This document shows positions 36,691 to 47,621 of a stretch of 64,000 bases of DNA, piece by piece; position 1 is the stretch's first letter, and every line of letters starts with the position of its first letter. Location of the stretch: positions 3,969,000 to 4,032,999 of the forward strand of contig JABAKD010000029.1 in assembly GCA_012845835.1 (NCBI GenBank), in the 5' to 3' direction. The stretch comes from Undaria pinnatifida. Its lineage: Eukaryota > Sar > Phaeophyceae > Laminariales > Alariaceae. The notes beneath the pieces are model-generated. The model was not told where the DNA came from. It ran no database searches and was given only the letters and a program-made list of their open reading frames with translations. A program made the position numbers and the translations under genes.

Positions 36691-37214
36691 GCCCGTGAAA
36701 ACCCGTGAGAAATATGGAGCAAGCTATAAACTCGTTCAGGCTGATCGGTGTTACTTGCCCAGTTACAAGGGCGGCGTGGCTAATTGTTTTTTTTCGTTCA
36801 GTTTTTACACAAGAGTTCTTTCTCCCATTAGTCAACTTCAACCCTTGGCACCCCCGGGATTTCAAGTCAATCGCATTCCTGAGGGGAAGCTTTTATCATG
36901 CACACATAGATTTGTGTCTACACAGTGCAGTGTTACTGTGGTAAAACATGTACCGGTACTGCGGAAAATGAGGACATTGCGTGGCGTGTGCACTATCTTC
37001 GCCATGTTGGTCGCAGTCAGGTCTGGTAGAACAGAACACTGTTGAAGTTTATAGTCTATGCCTATTGATAGTCTAACGAACGAAGAACGACGAACATGAT
37101 GACGATAATCATCCTCGTCCTGGTCACCATCGCCGTTACCATCAACATTTTACCACCAGCACCATCACCACCATCACCACCGCCACCATCAGTACCACGA
37201 TCATCACCACGATG

Positions 37215-37595
37215 GTGACCATCGTCACCCGTAGCGAACTGCAACAGTTATCCCGCCACCATACATTACTAGACCAACAGCAGTCCGACAAACATCCTAC
37301 GGCAGTAAATCGGTATCACACAGCACAGCACAGCAAACATAAGCAAAAAGCGAGGTGGAGAAGTCGGCAAAATAGTAAAAATCAGAACTTATGGTTCCGG
37401 TAGGTGACCATCGCCACCCGTAGCGAACTGCAACAATTATCCCGCTACCATATTGACAAAACGATCAGCAGCACGAACGATAAATAGCTTACGAAAGTAA
37501 AACCCGATATCACACAGTTAGCAGCAGCAACAGTAAGAAAAGCCAGGTCGAGAAGTTGGCAAAACAGCAAAAATAGGAAAATCGGGATCTGTGAT
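37215..37595 (+). repeat. ~188-base tandem duplication
   Basis: GGTGACCATCGTCACCCGTA at 37215 and GGTGACCATCGCCACCCGTA at 37403 begin two units sharing GCGAACTGCAACA, TATCACACAG and GGCAAAA. Confidence 0.88.
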
Positions 37596-37736
37596 GAGAT
37601 ACGGCCAAAGGTAATTTCTTACTTCCCACAGCGCCAAATATCAGGGGATCATTTCCACCCTCGTACGCCGGATATTCCAGGGCTGTTCACGGGTCACGAC
37701 CCGACCCGCGGGAGGTTTCAGTAGCTTTCTAGACTC

Positions 37737-37965
37737 TCGCGGGTCGGGTTGGGTCGGGTCGGGTCGGGTCGGGTCGGGTCGGGTCGGGTCGGGTCGGGTC
37801 GGGTCGGGTCGGGTCGGGTCGGGTCGGGTCGGGTCGGGTCGGGTCGGGTCGGGTCGGGTCGGGTCGGGTCGGGTCGGGTCGGGTCGGGTCGGGTCGGGTC
37901 GGGTCGGGTCGGGTCGGGTCGGGTCGGGTCGGGGCGGGGCGGGTCGGGTCGGGTCGGGTAAGGAG
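37737..37965 (+). repeat. GGGTC pentanucleotide array
   Basis: About 43 nearly perfect GGGTC units. The reverse frames (Asp-Pro-Thr-Arg-Pro) are artefacts. Confidence 0.97.
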
Positions 37966-38666
37966 ATCTCACGGGACGGTTCCAGACCGGGCGGGACGTT
38001 TTGAAGTCTGACGGGATGGGTCAGGTCCGGTCGAATCACTCTGACCCGACCCGACCCGAGAGAGAAGGGACCTGGTCCGTGAAAAGCTCTGGGAATTTTT
38101 TGTCCCGTGTCGCACCCAACGGTCGGAATCTCCGCAAGGGAAATCTCGAAATCATCCCAACAATTCGAACTTCGCATTATTTTTGATTAATAAAAGATGA
38201 GCTTCAAACCATTTTCGGCGTACAGTACACGTTCAACGACAACAAAGCATACAGTCGGGTTGTGTGTTGTGTTGATTGTATTGGTATGGTGTTGGTGTTG
38301 GCCTTGGCGTTGGGGTTGGGTTGGGTTGGGTTGTTGTTGTTTTTGTTGTCTCACATCAACTCTAGTCAAACATCTAGAGTCCGTGGTCACACAAAGGTGC
38401 TGGAGCCCTAGGACGATCCCAAAAACCAAATGAAAAAAAAAATCGTCCGGGATATACTGCGCTTTTTCGCCTAAACACGCACGATACGAAGAAGGCGCAC
38501 ACGTGAAATGATCCAAATGTGCAAACTGAACTCACATGGCTGCGGGTATCCACTAAACTACGGCATAGAGTTCCCCCGTTTCCACAACTAATCAACTCGC
38601 GGCTACAAACTAGAGCGGTTGGGCTGCCTGCACCGTACAAACCGCACTGTAAACGTGAGCACAGAC

Positions 38667-38850
38667 GGAGGGTTGGGTTGGGTTGGGTTGGGTTGGGTTG
38701 GGTTGGGTTGGGTTGGGTTGGGTTGGGTTGGGTTGGGTTGGGTTGGGTTGGGTTGGGTTGGGTTGGGTTGGGTTGGGTTGGGTTGGGTTGGATTGAGTAG
38801 GGTTGGATTGGGTTGGGTTGGGTTGAGTTGGGTTGGGTTGGGATGGGATT
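38667..38850 (+). repeat. GGGTT pentanucleotide array
   Basis: About 36 GGGTT units, diverged at the right end (GGATTG, GAGTA). Confidence 0.97.
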
Positions 38851-38904
38851 GGGTTGACCACGGTCACCAATACCCACCAGCGCGAGTTCCTGGCGAGAGC
38901 TACA

Positions 38905-40205
38905 ACAGTTTAGGCTAACTAATAAACTCGTTGGGGCTTGGGGCGGCTGACGCTGTTTCGTAGTTTTTTAAGGGTTCTTCCCCCTGTCCAACTTGCGACA
39001 CCTTGGGGATTCCAAGCCAACCATGCCTTGAAGGGCACACTATTGATATTATCAACATACGGCCGTATTCGAGAACAGGTGTGTTCCGTGTCCCGTTCCG
39101 TACTGCAACTGCCGTAATTTTGTTAACCGCCCGACGTTTTTAATTTGACCACGGAATATTTTCAGGAAAACTAATGTGAGAACACCATCACAACCATAAT
39201 TTTCCCGGAAATCTCCGGCTCGTTGAGCTCTTTCTTATTGCGAAAAAGAGTAGGTAGTGTAGTCTAAACTGGAATATGCGTACGAGAACGCACGCTGTCG
39301 AAGAAACAAACAAATTCAGCCCGCCGGGGTAACATTCATGTTTCTTATCTGTACCAAGTATGCTCAAATTGTTTCCCACTAAATCCAAGTAGGTGGTCAA
39401 AGGGTGCTGTTCTAAAAGGGCCCACAAGTACTCGTCTACTCTTTTTCAAGATACCAAACAAACATTCCAGATACAAGATACCAAGGGTATCTGCGTACCT
39501 GCTCCTGGCATGAAGTGTTTGGTGCTCTCCCCTGTCCAACGTCTCCTCAATTCCTACATATAACCGTCATTACCTGGTATGTAGGCAGACACAGGAGCCA
39601 CGCACTCGTACGACATAAGATCATCCGAGTACAGCAGTACCAGGTACAGCAGCAGCAGCAGTAGCGGTTGGCAATGCAAGGAACGGCTAGGCAAGGCACG
39701 CGACCTACTGTCTGTAGCAGACGAGAGGTCCACCAAAACGAGCTGCGAGGGGGATACCGCCATCGATCGTGGAGGCTGCGCCCTACACAAGCTTCAGCAG
39801 CGTACAGAGAGAAAGGGGGCTTGCTGGCGACGGCAGTGACGGGCTTCTAGGCTTTGGGTTGGATCCCATTGCTGTATCAATAAGACTGCTGTGTTTCCTT
39901 GCCACAGACCTACTACTCCTGTTGTAGTGCCGTGCTGCTGCTGTGTTGGGCTGATGTAAAATAGTTCTCGCGGGTTTTGGGTACAAGCATACATTTTCTC
40001 GGTACACCAGGGCCACTGCGATCCACACCTTCAGCCTCGTTAGTATCCCTTCCCTCGAGTCTCCAGCGTTGGCTGTCCCTTAGTGTCCTCTCGGCAGCTA
40101 CACAGGCTGTGCGTGTGGCAGGTGGGCTACTGAGAGCCCAAATCAAAACACTCTAATCGTTAATTTCCCCGCATCATAACGCTAATATTTTTTCTGAAAA
40201 CCCTT
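38905..40205. other. intergenic sequence left of the retrotransposon
   Basis: 38905-39040 is a family E copy. The rest looks like single-copy DNA with no convincing coding frame; the last part (about 40140-40213) was the upstream region of the lipocalin gene before the retroelement inserted. Confidence 0.5.
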
Positions 40206-40213
40206 AAACCCTT

Positions 40214-40957
40214 TGAAAGGAGATGGGGTCTGGCTGACTCCTTTGTAGATGCTGATGTGTAAACTGGTTGCTGATGTTCGTGGTGTCGGTACAGTGGCTC
40301 AAGATCAAGGAAAATTAACTTTTATTAGTGTCTCTGCAGAAATGGTTGAGAGCAGGGAAGTGACGAGACTGATCCGATGTGGCTCGTTTTCCTTGCTCAT
40401 TTTGCTCCAAATTGCTACATAACTCTTCCTATTTTCAACAACACAAAGCAGTACTTCAACAGTACCTGTAGGAAAAACAGGCTCTCCTCAGATAACTGTT
40501 ACTTAACGCCTACATAGACTACCTTCACTAGCAAAGACTCACTTCTTCTCAAGCTTCCCGTGACTCCTCTGTCCTTGCTCTGTCTAGCCTTGCTACTTTC
40601 GTCTCCAACTGACACTTGTCTTTCCTCTCTTTGAGATTATCCTATTTTCTCTGTGCAATAACCCATGAAAATGTCACCAAACTACTGCGTTTTAGTGTAC
40701 ATTTCCCCGTTGGTTCCTCTCAGTTCATAATTAATCTCTTCCTGCCTTAATTCGGTAAAACCTGTCATTCCTCATGAACTAAATTCCGTCATAACACAAC
40801 TGAACAAAGAGGATAGCCGGAATTCTTGCTCATGAAGAAATTGCATTTTCCCTAATCAAACATCCAATTCTTCTAAATTGAAACCTTCTGTCTCCAGTCT
40901 CATCGCAAATGAACCTTTTTCTATACTAATTCCTAGTAAATTTCCAATCTCACCACA
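40214..40957 (-). repeat. 3' LTR of the retrotransposon
   Basis: 744 bases. On the element strand it is preceded by a purine run (AGGGGGGCGAG, complement of 40958-40968), the expected polypurine tract. Confidence 0.95.
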
Positions 40958-41426
40958 CTCGCCCCCCTAAGTTCATTGCCACCTCTCGCAGAACAAGGTG
41001 TGCAAGGAAATTATACTCTTCCAGTCTGAGATTGCTGTAAAATGTTTGACTAGTATAGCACTCAAATTCACTAATATAATGAAACCAAAATTTTTTACTC
41101 AACAATTTCTACTTCAAAAAGGTCTCTTCCGAGCTAATTTTTCCACCACATTCTCCCCAATTACTGCCAAGCTCACTGATTGCCAATCAAGGCAAATCAT
41201 CGGTAGGACATCATTAACTAATCTGGGCTGAGCTAGTCCTTGACCGATATTTTAGTTGATCCCAAAACAATGCAAAATTTTCGGTTGGGTCTCCTACAGG
41301 GCTGGTTTTGAGAAAATTTTAAACCATTGACCGATTTGATTGCAGCATGGATCCTAAAATTTATCCAAGAAATATACCGTTACTTCCAAAAACTTTAATT
41401 TCCATCCCTCTGACTCTCTTTGGTAC

Positions 41427-44400
41427 TCATTCTTCTGCATGAATAAACTTCTTGCAACTCTTAGCGGTTTCATGAACATGCCAACACCAAGTTCCTACTT
41501 CCTCACTAAATGTTTTCAACTTATCCTCGTACAAATGGACATTGTACCTCTTTCCTAAATCCAAAAGTTTGATCGTGTGTGGAAGCGCCTTGTTCGGTGC
41601 ATCTTCCGCCACCATCACCACTCTGGCCAGCTGCCAACCTGCACGAGTGGTTTTGAAATATATATACGATCCGATGATGTCACGTGAATATATTCCTGGC
41701 CTTCCCCTAACATCACAACAGACTTTGTAACCCTTAGCAACATGTCTTTCACCCTTAGCACACGCTAGCATACGCTTGGCAAGTTGAACTCTATATCGTC
41801 GGTATTTCGCATTTTCACCTCCGATTTGTACCGGTTCACCCGCCCAATACCGCGACACTATACTACCGTACTGTTCGAGGTCCGTCTCGTGTTCCCAAGT
41901 TTTTACTGTTACTTCATCCCAACTAGTATAGTATTGTACCGCATTCTTTCCTCCTATACCTCTCGAAATCCTATGTTTCGTAATCGTTGTGGGCTTGATA
42001 CGATAATTGTCCAATTCCATACATACGTCTTCCGCAGTTAGGTGGAAAGGCGGTGAACGCTCAGAATATTTATTAAGTACATAGCTACTCATTGCCCATG
42101 GCAGAAATTTCGGTGCTTCTGCGCCCTCGTGGGGATTGTAACACTTTTTGCACCTATACACAGATACTCTAGCATTTATTTCTCGGCCGGGCTCGTCCTT
42201 CCTGACCTCCAGCAACAACAAATTTGGCCCAACCTTTCTCCCATCACTAGTCGTTCCCGGACCTACAAACGAAATCTTATAAGGACCGGTCCAACACTGC
42301 GCTAATTTTGCGGTCAAAGCGAATTTCTTACTTCTTGAATCCGTTTCTCTCGTTTTTAGCACGTTTTTACCCCCTCCAGATATGGTACTGTGATCATCGT
42401 ATACCCAGACCCATCCTCCTACTTCAAACTTGGGGCGCTTTGTTATTAGCTCTTCAAGGTTCTCATTAGCAGCCTCATGTCTAGCCTTGGTAAGACGGTC
42501 TTCCTCCTTCACTAATTGGTATGCCTTAATTTGTCTCTCCCTCATGAGTTCCAGGTATTCCAATTGGTCTTGTTTCAGACCTTGATGACCTCTTACCCCT
42601 CGCCCTTCCAAAATAGTCATTGGCAACCTCGGATATCTCCCTATGTGCACTTCGTTGGGAGCTAGACCCGTACCTCTACTAACATTGTTGTTGTGTGCAG
42701 CTACTGCGTGCATCAACATATCATCCCAGTTCTTTTGATCGTCTGCAATTAAATATGACAGCATCTGACAAAGGGTATGGTTCAACCTCTCAACCATTCC
42801 GTTTGTTTGTGGATGATAGGAGCTAGTAAACTTCTTGACAGCTCCCAATGTCTGGTAAACCGCAGTACTTACTTGTGAAATGAACTCTGTACCTCGATCT
42901 GATAAAAAGGTGTGTGGGCACCCCCATCTCGGTATGTAGTCATCCACTATTCGGGCAGCACAACCTCGAGCTGTTTTCTCTTCCTTTGTCATAGCATACC
43001 CTTCTGCGTGTCTACTGAATAAATCTACAATCAATAACACATACGTATTGCCTCGCTCCGTCTCTGGCAATGGTCCTAATAAATCAAAAGAAATCATCTG
43101 TCCTGGGCGAGTAGGAAGTGGTAAGGAAACCAATGGCCAGCGGATGGTGTTGCGTGCCGTTTTTCTCGCTTGACACGTATAACATCTCCGTATCCACCAC
43201 TTTACACTATCCGCCATACCAATCCACCAATAATACCTTTGCAACATGTTCAAGGTCACCTTCTCGCCCAAATGTACTGCCTCTTTGTGAGTACAATCCA
43301 TAACCCATGGTCTCAGCAACAGCGGCACATAGGTTCTCACAGGCTCGTCTCCCAACAATCGCTCAAATCGTCCAGGATTCCTGTCATCATGATGGGCAGG
43401 TTCCGGTGTTAAACGTTTCACTAAAAGTTTGCGTGCATCTGAAAGTTCTTTTAGCTCCCCTTGTGAGACCAACCGCTTGATTTCCGATATTTCTGCTGTA
43501 TGAGGTATAGTTTCTTCCGTGATCTCTCCCACAGGAGCACCTGAGTGCAAAAGCTCAATTGCGATTCTTGCGGATTCGTCTTTCATTTGTGCTTCAGCCC
43601 ATTCACTTGCCGTCTTTTCACACAATTTTTCACCGAACTCCCGCGCTTCTATGCTGTCAATTTCTTCTTCCGGAAGCTCTTCATTATTATCCGAAGGATC
43701 GGGATTACCTACTACTCCGGCACTACCTCCTTCATCCTCAGGGTTAATCACCGATATAGTTTGTTTCCCAACCAAACCTAATAAAGATCTTCCTTCTTCG
43801 GTTATAGGACAAGCATGTAATACCAGCCCTGGCTCCCATTGTCCACTAATTACTGGCGTAGGTCGCACTAATGGTGTCTCATCTGGTATGGCGAATCTAC
43901 GATTTGGTTCTACTATTTTGGACAGCCTTCTCGCACGTTCCTTCTGGATCACCTTCCAAGTTTGAGCCGATTGCTCTATGGTAGTGAACGGCGCAGCCCT
44001 CAGCTCTCTCTCCCCCACCGCAAAAATAAACCCGGGGTCCAAGTATCCTGACTGATGTTGGTTGTCATGGTTCGCTGCCAGCTGCTCAATTTGCACTCCG
44101 CTTGCTCCGATCAGATAAACATCAATATCTGTGGGGTCGGATAATCGAACATCAGGGTGATTGTCAGCTTCTGAGGCAGGTAATGGTAACCGCGACAGTA
44201 GGTCAGCGTTGCCATTGGACTTTCCCGGTCTATACTCCAAGGTGTACGTATACGCACTCAAAAAATCAAACCATCTTTGCACTCTATTAACCTTTGTTGA
44301 TAAATTTTCCAGGTTTTTCAACGGTTGGTGGTCACTCACCACAACAAAAGGAATACCATAAAACAGTTGTCGGTTCTTCTTGACTGCCCACACAATCGCG

Positions 44401-46673
44401 GCACACTCCAATTCTGTTGCGCTCCAGTTTCGCTCATTCGGCAATGTGCTCCTACTAAGAAAACACAGCGGTCTGTTGGATTGATCAGGTTGCATCTGCT
44501 CTATCACCGCACCCAACCCATCGACTGATGCATCGGTTATCAGTCGGAAAGGTCTATCTCCTGATATAGCCGCTTTAAAATCTGGAAACGCTAAAACGTC
44601 TGGACTTGTCAGCCGTTTTAATAAAGTCTGCACTATTTCCACATGTTCAACTGTGAACGCGAATTTAACCCCTTTCTTCAAAAGATTGTTCAGGGATCTG
44701 GTAACAGTTGCCATTTGCGGCAAAAATTTCCTATAGTACGACAGAGCACCCAACAGTGACCGTAATTGGCTCACGTTTGTAGGCATCGGAAGCTTAGTCA
44801 TTGCTTCCACCTTACTAGGATCCGGCTCTATTCCCTTTGCCGTAACACGATGGCCCAGAAATTTGATCGTGCGCGCGCCTAAAAATGCCTTTTTAGGTGC
44901 TAGTTTTAAATCAAAAGTTGTCAATCTCTCAAAAAATCTCTCAAGGTCACACACATGTTCTGCACCGTTTTTTGAAAAACACACAATGTCATCAATAAAC
45001 AAGCGCACACGCTCTAATCCATCGCAAACTCTCAGCATGATTGATTGGAACCACCCAGGACTGGATGCAAGACCCATCGGCATAACCGTCCATTCGTAAT
45101 TTCCATTTTGAGTACACACAGCTGTCAGCGGAATTGAGTCCTCGTGTATGGCACACTGGAAAAACCCGCTGACCAAATCCATAGTGCTAAACACGTTGGC
45201 TCCGCCAAGGTCTGATAATAAATCATCCACTGTGGGTAAGGGCATCACCGGAATTATGGACTGTGCGTTTAATCGTTTGTAGTTGCAAGTCAACCTAATA
45301 CGACCATCAGCCTTAGCAATGACCACTAGTGGGCTCGTCCAATTACTATAGGACCGCCGTAATATTCCGGCCAGCACCAGTTTATCAATCTCCGTTTTTA
45401 CCTTAGCTGCTAGCGCAGGGGAGTGCCTGTATGGTCGTTGTCTCACCGGTTGTGCATCCTTCTTCAAAATAATGCGGAAAGGGTCGACAGTGACATGTCC
45501 CAAATCCGTGCTATGCTTGGAAAATCGATGTGCATACTTGCATAATAGAGCACCCAACGCGTCAATGTCCCCAGCTGTCCATAAGGTCTTCTCAAAATCA
45601 AAGTGTATTGCCCTCAAATGTATGGGAATTATGTTCCATAACCTCAAAAAAGCTTGTTTTTGTGCCGTAGATAAACCAGATAGAACAGCTGCTGGTGGTT
45701 CATCATCCGACTTTTCCGAGTTACCGCCACTACTGTCAACCACCTCATTTACTCTCGGAATGTCGTTGGGGATGATGGCTGAATTATTTAAATCACACTG
45801 TACCAGGCGATCACCACCCACTCCTAATCGCATACCCTTTTTCACCAGAAATTCATCTTCTTTTACTCTTCGTATGGGGATTTCAGATAAACCTGCCTCA
45901 ACGATGGCTTCCTGAGGGAACCATTCCGACCCAAACCGGATATAATAAGTCCCTTTTTCGGCTTCAGTACCATCCACGTTTGTGAGGCTTACCAGCAACC
46001 ATGACATGGCGTTCGGCAACTTGTGGTTGCGACTGGCGACACGAACGATCACACGACCTTTCCCCTTACGTTCCACCATGCCTACTGCGTTATTGATCCA
46101 TTTTCTGTAACGCTCCTCCTTCAATTCCAATTCATTTGTTTTGGTAACAAAAGTTACGATGGTTGTCGTTTCGCTCACGTCTCGATATTTTCTTATAGGG
46201 AAGTGCGACCAGCTGTCCCTACCAAGCAAAACATCCACCGTCATTGCTTCTTCTGGTACAACATGAGCAAACACAACTAGACAGACGGTCGGGGACCTAA
46301 CCGACCCTTGATCTGTTTTCTTAATATTTTCCAACTGAATGTTTAGACGCACATAGCTAGAGGTTATTAATGGTACTCCGTGAAAACCTCCCCAAGTTTT
46401 TGGTGCTATTTTCGTCTGTCCATCACCCGAACCAGAACCACAAGCAAGCATTTCCTGCCATACCTTTTCCTTGATAAAGGATGCAGGGCTTCCCGTATCC
46501 AATAGTGCTGTGCATGCTCGTGTCCTCAACGCCTTGCTTCCTGCGAACAGCCAAATCTTCGCCGTATGATCCCGCTTATCCAGAATTACCTCTCCGCCCA
46601 CTGCCCGGGTAAATTCGGATAAATAATCTGCGCGTTCTCCTCTCACCAAACACACACGGTTCGGAGGGAACAC
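41427..46673 (-). CDS. pol: pol polyprotein of the Ty3/Gypsy element
   Basis: Open frame of about 1,748 residues. In order: retropepsin-like protease (ALLDTGSPASFI near residue 57), reverse transcriptase (YKRLNAQ, STMDLVSGFFQ, LFIDDIVCFS; about residues 430-620), RNase H (FRLITDASVDGLGAVI; about 700-860), integrase zinc finger (H..H then CYTC), integrase core (SFDLLGPL, FLSDRGTEFIS, SYHPQTNGMVERLN), and near the C-terminus VQYYTSWDEVTVKTWE, which resembles a chromodomain. It would copy the element RNA and insert the DNA. Confidence 0.92.
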   Translation of the reverse strand: MFPPNRVCLVRGERADYLSEFTRAVGGEVILDKRDHTAKIWLFAGSKALRTRACTALLDTGSPASFIKEKVWQEMLACGSGSGDGQTKIAPKTWGGFHGVPLITSSYVRLNIQLENIKKTDQGSVRSPTVCLVVFAHVVPEEAMTVDVLLGRDSWSHFPIRKYRDVSETTTIVTFVTKTNELELKEERYRKWINNAVGMVERKGKGRVIVRVASRNHKLPNAMSWLLVSLTNVDGTEAEKGTYYIRFGSEWFPQEAIVEAGLSEIPIRRVKEDEFLVKKGMRLGVGGDRLVQCDLNNSAIIPNDIPRVNEVVDSSGGNSEKSDDEPPAAVLSGLSTAQKQAFLRLWNIIPIHLRAIHFDFEKTLWTAGDIDALGALLCKYAHRFSKHSTDLGHVTVDPFRIILKKDAQPVRQRPYRHSPALAAKVKTEIDKLVLAGILRRSYSNWTSPLVVIAKADGRIRLTCNYKRLNAQSIIPVMPLPTVDDLLSDLGGANVFSTMDLVSGFFQCAIHEDSIPLTAVCTQNGNYEWTVMPMGLASSPGWFQSIMLRVCDGLERVRLFIDDIVCFSKNGAEHVCDLERFFERLTTFDLKLAPKKAFLGARTIKFLGHRVTAKGIEPDPSKVEAMTKLPMPTNVSQLRSLLGALSYYRKFLPQMATVTRSLNNLLKKGVKFAFTVEHVEIVQTLLKRLTSPDVLAFPDFKAAISGDRPFRLITDASVDGLGAVIEQMQPDQSNRPLCFLSRSTLPNERNWSATELECAAIVWAVKKNRQLFYGIPFVVVSDHQPLKNLENLSTKVNRVQRWFDFLSAYTYTLEYRPGKSNGNADLLSRLPLPASEADNHPDVRLSDPTDIDVYLIGASGVQIEQLAANHDNQHQSGYLDPGFIFAVGERELRAAPFTTIEQSAQTWKVIQKERARRLSKIVEPNRRFAIPDETPLVRPTPVISGQWEPGLVLHACPITEEGRSLLGLVGKQTISVINPEDEGGSAGVVGNPDPSDNNEELPEEEIDSIEAREFGEKLCEKTASEWAEAQMKDESARIAIELLHSGAPVGEITEETIPHTAEISEIKRLVSQGELKELSDARKLLVKRLTPEPAHHDDRNPGRFERLLGDEPVRTYVPLLLRPWVMDCTHKEAVHLGEKVTLNMLQRYYWWIGMADSVKWWIRRCYTCQARKTARNTIRWPLVSLPLPTRPGQMISFDLLGPLPETERGNTYVLLIVDLFSRHAEGYAMTKEEKTARGCAARIVDDYIPRWGCPHTFLSDRGTEFISQVSTAVYQTLGAVKKFTSSYHPQTNGMVERLNHTLCQMLSYLIADDQKNWDDMLMHAVAAHNNNVSRGTGLAPNEVHIGRYPRLPMTILEGRGVRGHQGLKQDQLEYLELMRERQIKAYQLVKEEDRLTKARHEAANENLEELITKRPKFEVGGWVWVYDDHSTISGGGKNVLKTRETDSRSKKFALTAKLAQCWTGPYKISFVGPGTTSDGRKVGPNLLLLEVRKDEPGREINARVSVYRCKKCYNPHEGAEAPKFLPWAMSSYVLNKYSERSPPFHLTAEDVCMELDNYRIKPTTITKHRISRGIGGKNAVQYYTSWDEVTVKTWEHETDLEQYGSIVSRYWAGEPVQIGGENAKYRRYRVQLAKRMLACAKGERHVAKGYKVCCDVRGRPGIYSRDIIGSYIYFKTTRAGWQLARVVMVAEDAPNKALPHTIKLLDLGKRYNVHLYEDKLKTFSEEVGTWCWHVHETAKSCKKFIHAEE

Positions 46674-46889
46674 GGGAACAGGACCATCAGAATCGTCCCT
46701 TGTTGACTGATTTAACGCATGAATTCTGTTGCGGACGTTTCCAGGGTCAGAAAATATTTTATCTCCACTTTCCTTGTCATTCTTACTACTTGCCGAACCT
46801 GTCTCAGCGTGGGGAACAATCGGGCTCTTGTCAGATGCATTGACAGCACCAACCTGGTCTGGGTCTGGTTTTAGCTCGCATTGTTCCTC

Positions 46890-47606
46890 CTATATACTCC
46901 CTAATTTCGGATTTCCTAGAACTCGACAATTCTTCTCTCGCGGTTCAGGAACCAGAACTTCATTTGTACCAACAACCATGTTTTCTACAGGTCTTGGCGG
47001 GGTCCTTTTCACATGCGCACCACTGGGTGTACCCTTTCCTGGCCAACACCACACTCGTTTTGGGCTACGCATACCCCTTCCTGAAGGTACTCTGGCGCTA
47101 ATCATCTTATCGTGGTACCTTCCTAACTTTGGTTGATCAGCCAAAGGGGGTGCGCTTACTTCCCCTACAGCAATAGAGATAGACTCGAATTCGGTTTCAC
47201 TATCCGCTGCTACACTCGGCTTAACTTCGCCGCTTCGAACTCGAATTTCTTCTGGGGGCCTATTCCAGTGATCCATACGGTTCGGACGGTCACAACTCGA
47301 CATGGTGCCCGACATAACGGGTTGTGTAAAAAGGGAGGACGCAGAATTATTGCTCGACGGAGATCTGGGGTAATTACTTCCATCACTACCCGCAAGGCAA
47401 TTAAAATTTGAATCCCCACCCTCACCGTTCTTAAACAGATTGCATCCTGCTTCTTGGCCAGGAACTGCAGTGTGCAATACAGCTCCGACCGAATTTCCAT
47501 TTTTCGTCGTCGCAAGTTTATGTTTCTTGTCGACTCGCTTCCTGGCTCCACCTGCAGAGGGGAACAAGGGAAGAGACGGCCGCAATGCTTCCGGCGCGGG
47601 GGCCAA
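46890..47606 (-). CDS. open frame between gag and pol, no domain recognised
   Basis: 238 residues, Pro/Ser-rich, between the gag and pol frames of the retroelement. It probably belongs to the gag-pol linker. I recognise no motif. Confidence 0.4.
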   Translation of the reverse strand: MAPAPEALRPSLPLFPSAGGARKRVDKKHKLATTKNGNSVGAVLHTAVPGQEAGCNLFKNGEGGDSNFNCLAGSDGSNYPRSPSSNNSASSLFTQPVMSGTMSSCDRPNRMDHWNRPPEEIRVRSGEVKPSVAADSETEFESISIAVGEVSAPPLADQPKLGRYHDKMISARVPSGRGMRSPKRVWCWPGKGTPSGAHVKRTPPRPVENMVVGTNEVLVPEPREKNCRVLGNPKLGSI

Positions 47607-47621
47607 CCTACCGTTGCCATT

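Noticed and set aside
37641-38177. Minus-strand frame of Asp-Pro-Thr-Arg-Pro repeats
   Set aside because: Pure GGGTC array read backwards; no unique domain on either side.
38374-38918. Asn-Pro-Thr-Gln and Gly-Trp-Val-Gly-Leu frames
   Set aside because: Both strands of the GGGTT array are open because the repeat has no stop; artefact.
42100-46280. Plus-strand open frames of 60-150 residues across the retrotransposon
   Set aside because: They are shadows antisense to pol; none shows a domain.
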